A program made the position numbers and the translations under genes. From NCBI RefSeq assembly GCF_020510665.1, contig NZ_CP075187.1, positions 3,355,001 through 3,419,000 on the forward strand: a stretch of DNA of 64,000 bases, read 5' to 3'. The stretch's first letter is position 1. Each line of letters starts with the position of its first letter. Below are positions 41,009 through 50,452 of the stretch, piece by piece. This DNA is from Dechloromonas denitrificans. GTDB lineage: Bacteria; Pseudomonadota; Gammaproteobacteria; Burkholderiales; Rhodocyclaceae. A model generated the notes under the pieces. The model saw only the letters and a program-made list of their open reading frames with translations. It made no database searches and was not told the DNA's origin.

Positions 41009-41815
41009 ATGCTCAAAAATCAAATCGTTGAAGGGCTAGAAGTTTTTTCCTGCCTGCCTGCCAAGAAAACAAAACGTCCGCCCGTCCTCTTCGTGCACGG
41101 CGCTTTTGCCGGCGGCTGGATGTGGACCGAAACCTTCATGCCGTTTCTCGCCAAGGCCGGCTATCCCTGTTACGCCGTGTCGCTGCGCGGTCACGGTGGC
41201 AGCCATGGCCGCGACCAGATCGACTGGCATTCGGTCACCGATTACGTCGACGACATCGGCACGGTGGTCGACTGGCTGGGCGAAACGCCGGTCCTGGTCG
41301 GACACTCGATGGGCGGCTTCATCGTCCAGAAATACCTTGAGCGTCATCAAGTACCGGGCGCCGCACTGGTCTGCTCGGTGCCGCCGCAGGGCCTGATTGC
41401 CGCACAATTCCACCTGATGTTCCAGAAACCGCAATTGTTCATGGACATCAACCGGATCATGAGCGGCAATTACCCGGATACCGAAATCCTGCGCGAAGCG
41501 CTGTTTGCCGGTGAAATCGACGAAACCATGCTGGCCGCCTGGCTCGACCGGATGCAGCCGGAATCGCACCGTGCGCTGTGGGACATGTCGATGTTCAATC
41601 TGCCCAATCTGCACGCCATGCATCGTCCGCCCATGCTGATCCTGGGAGCCGAACTTGATGTACTGGTTCCCGCCTTCCTGGTCCAGACCACTGGGCAGAC
41701 CTATGGATTGCCGGCCCATATTTTCCGCGGCATGGGCCATGCCGTCACCCATGAAAAGGAATGGCCGCTCGTTGCCGCCGCCTTGCAGGACTGGCTGGCC
41801 GAAATCAGGCCTTGA
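41009..41815 (+). CDS. Alpha/beta-fold hydrolase
   Basis: A 268-residue alpha/beta hydrolase. The oxyanion region is FVHGAFAGGWMW, the nucleophile is S100 in VGHSMGGF, the acid is likely the Asp in LGAELDVLVP and the base is the His in MGHAVTHEKEW. Residues between the nucleophile and the acid form a cap. There is no signal peptide. Substrate cannot be read from sequence. Its 3' end overlaps the convergent YjfB-like gene by 11 bp. Confidence 0.85.
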   Translation: MLKNQIVEGLEVFSCLPAKKTKRPPVLFVHGAFAGGWMWTETFMPFLAKAGYPCYAVSLRGHGGSHGRDQIDWHSVTDYVDDIGTVVDWLGETPVLVGHSMGGFIVQKYLERHQVPGAALVCSVPPQGLIAAQFHLMFQKPQLFMDINRIMSGNYPDTEILREALFAGEIDETMLAAWLDRMQPESHRALWDMSMFNLPNLHAMHRPPMLILGAELDVLVPAFLVQTTGQTYGLPAHIFRGMGHAVTHEKEWPLVAAALQDWLAEIRP

Positions 41816-41996
41816 TATCGACGCTGTTACCCAGATTCGGTGGATTGTTCGGCACATCGGGTAGTGCAGCAATCAATTGCATGGCACTTTGCGCCTGAAT
41901 ATCCATCGCTTTCTTGAGCACCAGCGTCCCGACCGCATCTCCGGTCTGGGCTTGTGCGAGGGCAGAAGAAAGACTGCCGAGTGAGGAAATATCCAT
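41805..41996 (-). CDS. YjfB-like putative motility protein
   Basis: A 63-residue cytoplasmic protein matching the small YjfB family: MDISSLGSLSSALAQAQTGDAVGTLVL then KKAMDIQAQSAMQLIAALP. Relatives are annotated as motility-associated from their flagellar regulation in Bacillus; the function is not known. The longer in-frame start at 42071 would overlap the promoter; ATG 41996 has a GGAGCAAGAG leader. Confidence 0.7.
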   Translation of the reverse strand: MDISSLGSLSSALAQAQTGDAVGTLVLKKAMDIQAQSAMQLIAALPDVPNNPPNLGNSVDIKA

Positions 41997-42027
41997 GTTG
42001 CTCTTGCTCCAATCCGGAGAAAATACT

Positions 42028-42055
42028 ACTTTAGTACAGTTATAAAACCTGTCAA
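42028..42055 (-). promoter_or_regulatory. Probable promoter of the YjfB-like gene
   Basis: On the minus strand TTGACA (42055-42050) and TAAAGT (42033-42028) are 16 bp apart, placing the start of transcription around 42021, some 25 nt before ATG 41996. A sigma28-type motif was not seen. The -35 box is only 4 bp from the ATG of the divergent gene at 42060. Confidence 0.5.
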
Positions 42056-42059
42056 AGCA

Positions 42060-43022
42060 ATGAGCCAGCACGACGCACCTGACACCTCTTCTGCCATTCT
42101 TCGGGCCATCCAGGCCAAACGGGATCGCAGCACGGAGCGCACCACCGATATCGCCGCATTTGAATCATCATTGCTCGCCGATATTGCGACATTTGATCTC
42201 GATGCTGCCGAGAAACGTGCCCAACAAGAGCATGTTGCTGCGTCAAGAGCTGGCATGAGCGATCCGCAACTGGTTTTCCCTGCGCTCGCCCCAAACCGCA
42301 CCAGTGCCTCCCCAGCAACGGCCAAGCCGCAAGCAAAATCAGCCGATCAGGCTGCGTTGACCGTGGAAAAGCGCGGCGGTCTGCTCGACCAGCTACGTCA
42401 GCAGGCGGATGTTCGGCAGCGTGAACTGCATTCCGCCCTGGCCCAGCGCACGTCCTCGAACGTCGCCATCGACCAGGCATTGAACTATCTGTTTTTCTAT
42501 CTGCACGACTTTGTCCAGCAACTCAATGTCGTCAAACCAGAAATCCCGCGCGAATACGTTCTGCTGGATACGATCAAGCTCAACCGGCTCAACTGGCAGG
42601 AAGGTTTTTCGGATTACCGCAAGCAATCGCAGGGTGACGGCGCCCTGATCGAACTGGTGACTTTTTCATACTCGCTGAGCAGCCCCGGAACGATCATCGT
42701 CGAACGCGAGGGACTGGCGATCGAGCGTTTCCGTACACAACTCTTCGATTTCGGCCTGCAGTTCACCTGCAAGGAATTCCGCAACCAGCGCCGCTTTGTC
42801 GAACGTGCAGAATTCGAAATTCAGCCTCAAATCAGTGTCAATGCACGCTGGAAGGCTGATTTCGACAAAGGCGTCCTAATCCTCGAAACACGCAATCTGG
42901 AACGCCTGGGCAGCGCCATTTTCACCATTTCGCCGCTGCAGCTCGATGATGCGCTGCTCGATGAATTCGGCCGACTGATTCTTGGTCAGCCGAATCAATT
43001 CCGCGAGCTGGCCAGACGCTGA
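42060..43022 (+). CDS. Conserved hypothetical protein
   Basis: A 320-residue cytoplasmic protein I do not recognise. The first 130 residues are charged, Ala/Gln-rich and probably coiled or disordered (ILRAIQAKRDRSTERTTDIAAFE; TASPATAKPQAKSA). Residues about 135-320 look like a folded alpha/beta domain (NYLFFYLHDFVQQLNVVKPEIPREYVL; FDFGLQFTCKEFRNQRRFVERAEFEI). No signal peptide or membrane helix. No good Shine-Dalgarno is visible before ATG 42060. Its stop is 3 bp from the convergent methyltransferase gene. Confidence 0.7.
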   Translation: MSQHDAPDTSSAILRAIQAKRDRSTERTTDIAAFESSLLADIATFDLDAAEKRAQQEHVAASRAGMSDPQLVFPALAPNRTSASPATAKPQAKSADQAALTVEKRGGLLDQLRQQADVRQRELHSALAQRTSSNVAIDQALNYLFFYLHDFVQQLNVVKPEIPREYVLLDTIKLNRLNWQEGFSDYRKQSQGDGALIELVTFSYSLSSPGTIIVEREGLAIERFRTQLFDFGLQFTCKEFRNQRRFVERAEFEIQPQISVNARWKADFDKGVLILETRNLERLGSAIFTISPLQLDDALLDEFGRLILGQPNQFRELARR

Positions 43023-43025
43023 AGA

Positions 43026-44186
43026 TCAGAGACGGTGACTCTGGTCGCCACTCTTGAAGCCGCACAGGCTGTCTTCGATATTTCGCCCGATGGCGATCAC
43101 TTTGAACAGCTCGCCCATCTCGTGCGGCATCAGCAGTTTGTTCACCGCTCCGCTCGCCCGGATGTATGTCGGCGTCGCCTGGGGCAGAGCCGCCAGGCAC
43201 TCGAGAATGCCGCAATTGAGCAAAAACTGGCCCTGACTGGTATAGCCAAGAAGCTCCAGGCCGGCACCATGGGCAGCCGCGATAATCGCCGTGAAATCGA
43301 CGTGGACCGTGACATCCTGCAAACCGGGCAGATAAAACGGATCCGGATGCGCATGATGACGGTAGTGGCACATCAAGGTCCCGCGCCCGCGTTGCTGGTG
43401 ATAAAACTCACGCCTTGGGAACCCGTAGTCGATCAATAGCAACGCACCGCACTGCAAGCGATGTCCCCATTCTGCCGCCCAGGCGCCCGCCGCCAGACTG
43501 ATTTCACTTTCGAAACCCGGCGGCAGGTGACATTGCTCGCCAATTTTTTCTGCCGCGGCCAAGAGCGCACCGGTTGCGGGTCGTTCGATCCACGTGAAAC
43601 ATCCCTCTGGGGAAATGCCGACACAGCGTTCGGCGATAGCCGGGTCGCGCCACGCGACAATATCGGCCGGCATGGCATCGAGTAGCTCGTTGGCCAGGAC
43701 AACACCGGAAAACTGATCGGGCAGGGCATCCAGCCAGGTCACCCGTGAAAGCAGGTGAGGGGCGGCTTGAGCCAGCGTTTCCTGCTGCCGTTGCCGCAGG
43801 TCAGCCGATAAATCAAGAATCAGGTACTGGGTTGGCAGCGCATTGATTTGTTCAAGAGCCAGCAGCAAATCGGCCGCCAGGCGACCGGAGCCGGCCCCCA
43901 CTTCGAGGATGACCGGCGCTGACAGTTGCATGATCTGTGCAACCTGATGCGCCACTGCCTGGCCGAAAAGAGGCGTCATTTCCGGAGAAGTGACAAAATC
44001 ACCAGCCGCGCCAAACTTGCGTGCCCCCGCGGTGTAGTAGCCAAGACCCGGCGCATAGAGGACCAACTCCATGAAACGGCTGAACGAAATTTGGCCGGAA
44101 TTCCTGGATATTTCGTCTGAAATCAATTGCTTCAAAGACTCGCTATGGGCGAGAGCGTCTGGATCCGGCACGGGAAGATTCATCAT
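43026..44186 (-). CDS. MidA/NDUFAF7-family SAM-dependent methyltransferase
   Basis: A 386-residue protein of the class I methyltransferase family that includes NDUFAF7/MidA, an arginine methyltransferase needed for complex I assembly in mitochondria. The signatures ISFSRFMELVLYAPGLGYYTAGARKFGAAGDFVTSPE and VILEVGAGSGRLAADLL are clear, as is LIDYGFPRREFYHQQRGRGTLMCHYRHHAH. The target in bacteria is not established. It is transcribed divergently from the FIST gene. Confidence 0.87.
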   Translation of the reverse strand: MMNLPVPDPDALAHSESLKQLISDEISRNSGQISFSRFMELVLYAPGLGYYTAGARKFGAAGDFVTSPEMTPLFGQAVAHQVAQIMQLSAPVILEVGAGSGRLAADLLLALEQINALPTQYLILDLSADLRQRQQETLAQAAPHLLSRVTWLDALPDQFSGVVLANELLDAMPADIVAWRDPAIAERCVGISPEGCFTWIERPATGALLAAAEKIGEQCHLPPGFESEISLAAGAWAAEWGHRLQCGALLLIDYGFPRREFYHQQRGRGTLMCHYRHHAHPDPFYLPGLQDVTVHVDFTAIIAAAHGAGLELLGYTSQGQFLLNCGILECLAALPQATPTYIRASGAVNKLLMPHEMGELFKVIAIGRNIEDSLCGFKSGDQSHRL

Positions 44187-44282
44187 GATGTCACTGTTTT
44201 AGTCAGATTTAAGCCGCAAAATTACAAAAACCGGCCTTATTTGTGATATTTTTGTCATAAATACACGCCAAAGGGAAGCGTC

Positions 44283-45425
44283 ATGCACATCAAACAGATT
44301 GTCATTCGGAAAGCAGCCGAGCTGAACAGCAAACTCGCTTCTTTATCGCTGGCCGATCCCGATCTGCTGCTTCTTTTCGGCTCCGTACCCCAAATGACCG
44401 AACCCGGTCTGTCCGATACATTGCGTGCCGCATTCCCCAAAGCCCGACAACTCGGTTGTTCAACGGCAGGGGAAATCACTTCTGACGGTGTCGATGATGG
44501 AAGCTGCACGATCACCGCTGTCAAATTTGCCACTACACGCTTACTTGCGGCCAGCACGCAGCTTACCGGAATGGCCGACTCCTTTGGGGCCGGCGAACGC
44601 ATTGGCCGGCAACTTGCTGCGGTCGACCTGAAAACCGTGCTGATTTTCGGCCCGGGGGTCAATATCAATGGCAGCGCCCTGGTTGACGGACTGACCAGCA
44701 TCATCGGCAATGCAGTGCCGATCACCGGCGGTTTGGCCGGCGATGGTGGTGCATTCAAGCAGACATTCACGCTTGGCCAGGAAGGCGTTTCCGAACATGG
44801 GGTCGTCGCTATCGGTCTGTGCGGCAACGCTCTGTCCTTCGGCCATGGCTCCTTCGGCGGCTGGGAACCCTTCGGCCCGGCCCGCAAGGTGACGCGCTGC
44901 GAGGGTAATATTCTTTACGAACTCGATGGCGAGCCGGCGCTCGACATCTACAAACGCTATCTTGGCGAACACGCCCAGGACCTGCCGGCCTCTGGCCTGT
45001 TGTTTCCTTTTGCGATGCTCGGCGAGGATCACAACGCCATCGGTCTGATTCGCACCATCCTGGGCGTCGATGAAACCAGCGGCAGCCTGACCCTTGCTGG
45101 AGAAATCAACGTTAATGGTTATCTCAAGCTGATGCACGCCAGTACGGATAAACTGGTCAACGGGGCCGAGGCAGCTGCTGAAGCAGCCAAATCCTTGCTC
45201 GAAGCACCCGGAGAATCACTGGCCATCCTGGTCAGCTGCGTTGGCCGCAAATTGGTCATGGGTACCCGCGTTGATGAGGAAGTCGAAGCCGTTGCCGAGA
45301 TTTTCGGCAGCAAAGCCGTCCTCACCGGGTTTTATTCTTATGGTGAAATCAGCCCATTCACACCGGGCACATCCTGCAAGCTGCATAATCAGACAATGAC
45401 CATCACCTACCTCGGAGAAGTCTGA
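44283..45425 (+). CDS. FIST-domain sensory protein
   Basis: A 380-residue protein with FIST N (about 30-220; CSTAGEITSDGV, GPGVNINGSALVDGL) and FIST C (about 225-365; EPALDIYKRYLGEHAQ, VLTGFYSYGEISPF) domains. FIST modules are proposed small-molecule sensors placed next to signalling genes. Here the gene ends 11 bp before a large hybrid histidine kinase in the same direction, so the two very likely form one sensory unit. AAGGGAAG precedes ATG 44283. No signal peptide; cytoplasmic. Ligand unknown. Confidence 0.88.
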   Translation: MHIKQIVIRKAAELNSKLASLSLADPDLLLLFGSVPQMTEPGLSDTLRAAFPKARQLGCSTAGEITSDGVDDGSCTITAVKFATTRLLAASTQLTGMADSFGAGERIGRQLAAVDLKTVLIFGPGVNINGSALVDGLTSIIGNAVPITGGLAGDGGAFKQTFTLGQEGVSEHGVVAIGLCGNALSFGHGSFGGWEPFGPARKVTRCEGNILYELDGEPALDIYKRYLGEHAQDLPASGLLFPFAMLGEDHNAIGLIRTILGVDETSGSLTLAGEINVNGYLKLMHASTDKLVNGAEAAAEAAKSLLEAPGESLAILVSCVGRKLVMGTRVDEEVEAVAEIFGSKAVLTGFYSYGEISPFTPGTSCKLHNQTMTITYLGEV

Positions 45426-45436
45426 ACCGACAAGCC

Positions 45437-48400
45437 ATGCAAAAGACCCTTCTGCGCCAGCTTAAACGCAGCATCGGCGTCGCCGATGAGACGGAACTCG
45501 CTCGTTTGCTGGCCACCCTGCAGGCGGCAGCTGAAACGGCTGATCCGGCGTTGCAGGGGCTGCTGGCCGGATTTGGGGATTTGCTTGAGCGGGTCGGCAG
45601 TTGCTACGATCAATACGAGCGTGACCTTGAGTTGCGCACGCGCAGCCTTGAAATCTCATCAGGCGAACTGTCGGCAACCAACGACAAGCTGCGCAACGAA
45701 CTGGCCGGGCGTGAAAGTGCACTCAAATCGCTGCGCGCAGTTGCCCGGGATTTGCTGCCGCAAAGCGATCCGCTTGAAAATGAGCAGGCGCTGGCCGATG
45801 ACGATATCGCTGTCCTGTCGCAAAAAATCGGGGAGCTGGTCGCTGAAAGTGAGCAAGGTCGCCGCCAGTTGGCCAACCAGAAATTTGCCCTCGACCAGCA
45901 CGCCATCGTCAGCATCACCGATGCCAACGGTACCATTCTTTACGCCAACGATCGGTTTTGTGCGATCAGTGGCTACACGCTTGAAGAACTGATCGGGCAG
46001 AACCATCGCATCGTCAATTCAGGCATGCATCCGACGTCGCTGTTCCGCGACATGTGGGGCACGATCAGCCTCGGTCAGGTGTGGCATGGCGAAATGTGCA
46101 ACCGGGCCCGGAACGGCGACCTTTACTGGGTCAATGCGACCATCGTTCCCTTGCTCGATGAAGCCGGGCAGCCGGAGCAATATATCGGCATCCGGACCGA
46201 AATCACCGACCGAAAACTGATGGAAAGCCAGTTGTCAGAACAACTGCACCTGGTCGAGGAGTTGATCGAAGCCATCCCGCTGCCGGTCTACATGAAGAAT
46301 ACCGCCGGACGTTACATGCGGCTCAACCGCGCCTTCGAGTTGATGTTCAATGTCCGCCGCGAGGATTTCATCGGACGCACACTGTTCGATGTGCTTTCGC
46401 CGGAAGATGCCCGTATCCATGCCGAGAAGGACGCCGAACTCTTCGCCGTCAAAGGCACCCAGATTTACGAGGCATCGGTGCACAACCAGGACGGCCTGCG
46501 CTTTGACACGATTTATCGCAAAGCGTCGCTCAACCGGCGGGATGGCAGCCCTTACGGTCTGCTTGGCACGATCATCGACATTACCGAGCGCAAACAGGCC
46601 GAAGCCGCCAGCCTGCTCGCCAAGGAGGCGGCCGAAGCGGCCAGCCGGGCAAAGAGCGATTTTCTGGCCAATATGAGTCATGAAATCCGTACGCCGATGA
46701 ACGGCATCATCGGCATGACGGATTTGGCCCTGGATACGGCGTTGACCGAAGAACAGCGCGAATTCCTGAGCATCGTCAAATCATCGTCCGAAGCCTTGCT
46801 GACGATCATCAACGATATCCTCGATTTTTCAAAAATCGAAGCCGGCAAACTGTTGGTCGAGCATATTTCCTTCGATCTCCATCGTGTCATTGCCGATACC
46901 TTGAAGACGCTGGCCCTGCGCGCCCATGAGAAAAACATCGAGCTGGTTTGCGAGATCCAGCATGATGTTCCGCGCCAGGTCATCGGTGATCCCAGCCGGA
47001 TTCGTCAGGTTCTGCTCAATCTCATCGGCAACGCGATCAAGTTTACCGAAAAGGGCGAAATTGCCCTCAAAACCTCGTTGACCGCAAAACTCGACCCGCA
47101 GGCCACGATCCAGTTTTCCGTCCGCGACACCGGCATCGGCATCAGCCAGGACAAGCAGCTGCTGATCTTCGACGCCTTCTCGCAGGAAGACACCTCGACA
47201 ACCCGCAAATACGGCGGTACCGGCCTCGGCCTGTCGATCTCACGTCGCCTTGTCGAACTGATGGGCGGAGAAATGGGCTTGATCAGCGAGCCGGGGAAGG
47301 GCAGCACCTTCCATTTCGCCATCCCGCTGGAGATCGATGCCCAACCGGCCCCCATGCCCGCCTGCCAGATTGATCTACGCGGGCGACGGATGCTGATCGT
47401 CGATGACAACGCAACGAACCGTCGCGTCCTGTGCGGCATGCTTGCCGCCTGGAACGTGATCACCGAAGACGTCGATTCAGGCAGCGCAGCGCTGGTCCTG
47501 ATGCGCAATGACACCCGCGGCTTCGACTGCATCATCCTTGATGCCCACATGCCGGAGATGGATGGCTATGCACTGGCCAGTTGTCTGCGCAGCGAACATG
47601 CCGATTTGCCCCCGATGCTGATGCTCTCATCCGGTGCCATGCGCGGCGATGGCCAACGATGCCAGGAAGCCGGTATCGCCGGCTTCTTCTCGAAGCCGAT
47701 CGCCTCGGAAGAACTGCTTGCCGCACTCTGTCGGGTTTTCGACAACGCAAGCCGCGAACCATCGGCACCGCCAACCCAGTTGGTCACACGCCATGCACTG
47801 CGCGAATTGCAGCGTACGCTGGATATCCTGCTGGTCGAAGATCATCCGACCAATCAGAAACTGGCTCTCGGCCTGCTGGAAAAATGGGGACATCGGACCA
47901 CCCTGGCCAAACACGGCCAGGAAGCGCTGGATATTCTCGATCACCAATCGTTCGACCTGATCCTGATGGATATGCAGATGCCGGTCATGGGCGGGCTAGA
48001 TGCAACACGCCTGTTCCGCGAGCGCGAGGCCATCAAACAACAGGTGCGGACACCGATCATTGCCATGACGGCGGCAGCAATGCAGGGCGACAGGGAAGCC
48101 TGTTTCCGGGCAGGCATGGATGACTACATCTCGAAGCCGATCAAGACCAAGGAGCTGCTTGAGAAACTGCTCGGTTTCGGGGCACGAATCGACCCGCCGG
48201 ACGAGGAACCCGGTGCCTTCGACTATGCCGCAGCACTGCGCAGCGCAGACCGCGAGACTGTCGAAATCATTGCCGACGTTTTTCTCGACACCTGGGAGCG
48301 CGATCTCGCTCGCATGCGTGATGCGCTAACCGACAACGATGCTGCAACGCTCGAACGACTGGCCCACAGTTTTCGGGGATCGCTCGCCTGTTTTGCAGCA

Positions 48401-48550
48401 GAGCCCGCCGTACGGGTCGCCAGTAGCCTTGAAGTACGGGCCAAAAATGTTCAACTCGACGGTATTGCGCAGGAAATCGATTCGCTGGAAACAGAAATTC
48501 GTGCGATCTCACGTCATCTAGTCGCTATCAGCAAGCACCCGGCAAGGTAA
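45437..48550 (+). CDS. Hybrid sensor histidine kinase (PAS-PAS-HisKA-HATPase-REC-REC-Hpt)
   Basis: A 1037-residue cytoplasmic phosphorelay kinase with no transmembrane segment. An N-terminal coiled-coil region is followed by two PAS domains (about 150-265 and 275-395). HisKA has phospho-acceptor H415 in MSHEIRTPMNG, and a HATPase has NLIGNAIKFTEKG and GGTGLGLSIS. Two receivers carry acceptors D702 (ILDAHMPEMDG) and D845 (LMDMQMPVMGG), and a C-terminal Hpt has H977 in AHSFRGSL. Input is probably delivered by the FIST protein encoded just upstream. The partner response regulator is not in the window. Confidence 0.93.
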   Translation: MQKTLLRQLKRSIGVADETELARLLATLQAAAETADPALQGLLAGFGDLLERVGSCYDQYERDLELRTRSLEISSGELSATNDKLRNELAGRESALKSLRAVARDLLPQSDPLENEQALADDDIAVLSQKIGELVAESEQGRRQLANQKFALDQHAIVSITDANGTILYANDRFCAISGYTLEELIGQNHRIVNSGMHPTSLFRDMWGTISLGQVWHGEMCNRARNGDLYWVNATIVPLLDEAGQPEQYIGIRTEITDRKLMESQLSEQLHLVEELIEAIPLPVYMKNTAGRYMRLNRAFELMFNVRREDFIGRTLFDVLSPEDARIHAEKDAELFAVKGTQIYEASVHNQDGLRFDTIYRKASLNRRDGSPYGLLGTIIDITERKQAEAASLLAKEAAEAASRAKSDFLANMSHEIRTPMNGIIGMTDLALDTALTEEQREFLSIVKSSSEALLTIINDILDFSKIEAGKLLVEHISFDLHRVIADTLKTLALRAHEKNIELVCEIQHDVPRQVIGDPSRIRQVLLNLIGNAIKFTEKGEIALKTSLTAKLDPQATIQFSVRDTGIGISQDKQLLIFDAFSQEDTSTTRKYGGTGLGLSISRRLVELMGGEMGLISEPGKGSTFHFAIPLEIDAQPAPMPACQIDLRGRRMLIVDDNATNRRVLCGMLAAWNVITEDVDSGSAALVLMRNDTRGFDCIILDAHMPEMDGYALASCLRSEHADLPPMLMLSSGAMRGDGQRCQEAGIAGFFSKPIASEELLAALCRVFDNASREPSAPPTQLVTRHALRELQRTLDILLVEDHPTNQKLALGLLEKWGHRTTLAKHGQEALDILDHQSFDLILMDMQMPVMGGLDATRLFREREAIKQQVRTPIIAMTAAAMQGDREACFRAGMDDYISKPIKTKELLEKLLGFGARIDPPDEEPGAFDYAAALRSADRETVEIIADVFLDTWERDLARMRDALTDNDAATLERLAHSFRGSLACFAAEPAVRVASSLEVRAKNVQLDGIAQEIDSLETEIRAISRHLVAISKHPAR

Positions 48551-48565
48551 ACTCGCCCCTTTTTC

Positions 48566-48577
48566 ACGGTCGACCGC
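48566..48577. repeat. Palindromic motif ACGGTCGACCGC, occurrence 2
   Basis: Lies in the 62-bp gap between the hybrid kinase stop and the ttcA start. Same core CGGTCGACCG as at 23621 and 58862. It is a perfect 10-base inverted repeat; no T tract follows, so it is not an ordinary terminator. Confidence 0.5.
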
Positions 48578-48612
48578 AGTCTTTTGTCTGATTTCCGGCA
48601 AGCAGACGGCAA

Positions 48613-49491
48613 ATGCGCAAATTCATCATGACGATCTCAAACACTCTGCAAAAACTCCGCAAATCCCTCGAAAGCCGCACCGGCAAAGCCATTGCCGACT
48701 ACAACATGATCGAGGATGGTGACACCGTACTCGTCTGCCTGTCTGGCGGGAAAGACTCCTACACGCTGCTCTCCGTCCTGATGGCCTTGCAACAACGCGC
48801 ACCGATCAAGTTCCGCCTGATCGCCATGAATCTCGACCAGAAGCAGCCCGGCTTTCCGGCCGATGTCTTGCCGCGCTATCTCGATTCGGTGGGGATTGAG
48901 TATCGGATTGTCGAATCCGACACCTATTCGATCGTCAAAGACAAGATTCCGGAAGGTAAAACCACCTGTTCGCTCTGTTCCCGCCTGCGTCGCGGCATCA
49001 TTTACCGTACCGCCAAAGAGTTGGGGGCCAACAAGATCGCCCTCGGCCACCACCGTGACGACATGGTGCACACGCTGTTCCTGAACCTGCTGTTTGGTGG
49101 CAAGCTGAAAGCCATGCCCCCAAAACTGGTCACTGACGACAAGGCACACATCGTGATTCGTCCGCTGGCCTATTGTGCCGAGAGCGATATTGCCAAATTT
49201 GCCCGCGGCATGGAGTTCCCGATCATTCCTTGCAACCTCTGCGGCTCGCAGGAAAATCTGCAGCGCCAGAAAATCAAGGAAATGATGGCCGACTGGGACA
49301 AACGTTTTCCGGGCCGGACCGAATCGGTGCTCACCGCAATGCAGAATGTCGTGCCATCCCATCTCGCCGACAACCGGTTTTTCGACTTCAAAGGCCAGAC
49401 GCTGGACACCGCCATCGAAGAAGGCGATATTGCTTTTGATGCCCCGGAAATGCCATTGTCAGGTAGCATTCCAATCAACCTGTCATTTTAA
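48613..49491 (+). CDS. ttcA: tRNA 2-thiocytidine biosynthesis protein TtcA
   Basis: A 292-residue ATP-dependent enzyme that thiolates C32 of tRNAs using an iron-sulfur cluster. The PP-loop SGGKDS is at 44-49, with the two CxxC pairs [12 protein letters not shown] and [14 protein letters not shown] that hold the cluster, and [20 protein letters not shown] in between. The start may be ATG 48613 or ATG 48628 ([10 protein letters not shown]); neither has a strong Shine-Dalgarno. Confidence 0.94.
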   Translation: MRKFIMTISNTLQKLRKSLESRTGKAIADYNMIEDGDTVLVCLSGGKDSYTLLSVLMALQQRAPIKFRLIAMNLDQKQPGFPADVLPRYLDSVGIEYRIVESDTYSIVKDKIPEGKTTCSLCSRLRRGIIYRTAKELGANKIALGHHRDDMVHTLFLNLLFGGKLKAMPPKLVTDDKAHIVIRPLAYCAESDIAKFARGMEFPIIPCNLCGSQENLQRQKIKEMMADWDKRFPGRTESVLTAMQNVVPSHLADNRFFDFKGQTLDTAIEEGDIAFDAPEMPLSGSIPINLSF

Positions 49492-49529
49492 TCCGAACTC
49501 CCTTTCGCCACTTCCGCCACTGATCCGGT

Positions 49530-50411
49530 ATGAGCCAAGCGCAACAAAGACGAGTCATCATGTTTGCCGACATATCGGGCAGTGCCGGGCTGTTCGAGCA
49601 TCTCGGCCAGGCCGAGGCGGCCTATGCCATCGAACGTTGCGTCAACCGGATGTCCCGCTCGATCGAAGGCTATGGCGGACTGATTGGTGAAATGGTCGGT
49701 GACGAATTACTCGCCAGTTTCGAAACCGCGGCAGAAGCCTGCCTTGCCGCCATCGACATGCAGCAGCGCATCGCCGATCTGCCCGCGGTGTCGGGGCACA
49801 AACTGAGTATTCGTATCGGCATTCATGCGGGCCAGGTCAGTTTCAACGGACAAAAACCGGTGGGCGAAACAGTCACCACGACCGCTCGGATTGCCGGCAT
49901 CGCCGGTGGCGACCAGATTCTCGCCAGTTCGGTCATTCAGGCTGAAATCATCGATCATCCGGCCATCATCCTGCAGGCCCAACCCGGCCGTGGGACGATC
50001 CGCGAGTCGACCGCCTCGGTCAGCCTGTTTCTGGTTCGGAATCCGGCCCCCAAGGAAGATGCCGCTGCCGCACCAGCGGCTGCTCAAGCGGCAAAACTGA
50101 CAATTCGCTATCGTGGTAAATCGTTCCTGATGGACGAAAAAAGTCAGACGCTCACCTTTGGCCGCGATCTGGGATGCAAGATTCTGGTTGAAGATCGCAA
50201 AGCCTCTCGTCAGCATGCCCGGATCGAACTTCGGCCAGAGGGATTCTTTCTGGTCGACACAAGCACCAATGGCAGTTTTGTCAGCTTCGGAAAACATCGG
50301 GAAGTCATGGTCAGGCACCATGAAATGCGCCTCGAAGGTGAGGGCTGGATCGCCTTTGGCAACTCCGGCAACGACCCTTCGGCAGACAAGGCCGAATTCA
50401 GCCTGCAGTAA
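49530..50411 (+). CDS. Class III nucleotidyl cyclase-like protein fused to an FHA domain
   Basis: A 293-residue cytoplasmic protein. Residues about 8-165 are a class III cyclase domain with both metal-binding aspartates (D14 in FADISGSAG, D58 in EMVGDELLASF), and IGIHAGQV follows. Whether it makes cAMP or cGMP is not evident. After an Ala/Pro-rich linker, about 190-285 form an FHA phosphothreonine-binding domain (LTFGRD, RKASRQHARIE, DTSTNGSFV). It may couple Ser/Thr phosphorylation to cyclic-nucleotide output. It ends 4 bp before a bidirectional terminator broken by IS copy 2. Confidence 0.87.
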   Translation: MSQAQQRRVIMFADISGSAGLFEHLGQAEAAYAIERCVNRMSRSIEGYGGLIGEMVGDELLASFETAAEACLAAIDMQQRIADLPAVSGHKLSIRIGIHAGQVSFNGQKPVGETVTTTARIAGIAGGDQILASSVIQAEIIDHPAIILQAQPGRGTIRESTASVSLFLVRNPAPKEDAAAAPAAAQAAKLTIRYRGKSFLMDEKSQTLTFGRDLGCKILVEDRKASRQHARIELRPEGFFLVDTSTNGSFVSFGKHREVMVRHHEMRLEGEGWIAFGNSGNDPSADKAEFSLQ

Positions 50412-50413
50412 AT

Positions 50414-50439
50414 AAAAAGGCCATCCGAAGATGGCCTTT
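50414..50439. terminator. Left copy of the cyclase/psiF bidirectional terminator with target-site duplication
   Basis: Bases 50416-50439 (24 bp) are identical to 52041-52064. They consist of a ten-base arm (AAAGGCCATC), the loop CGAA and the exact complementary arm GATGGCCTTT. Five A residues precede the GC stem. IS copy 2 starts at the next base. The intact ancestor would have been a bidirectional terminator between the cyclase-FHA gene and psiF. Confidence 0.85.
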
Positions 50440-50452
50440 CAGACTGCTGACG

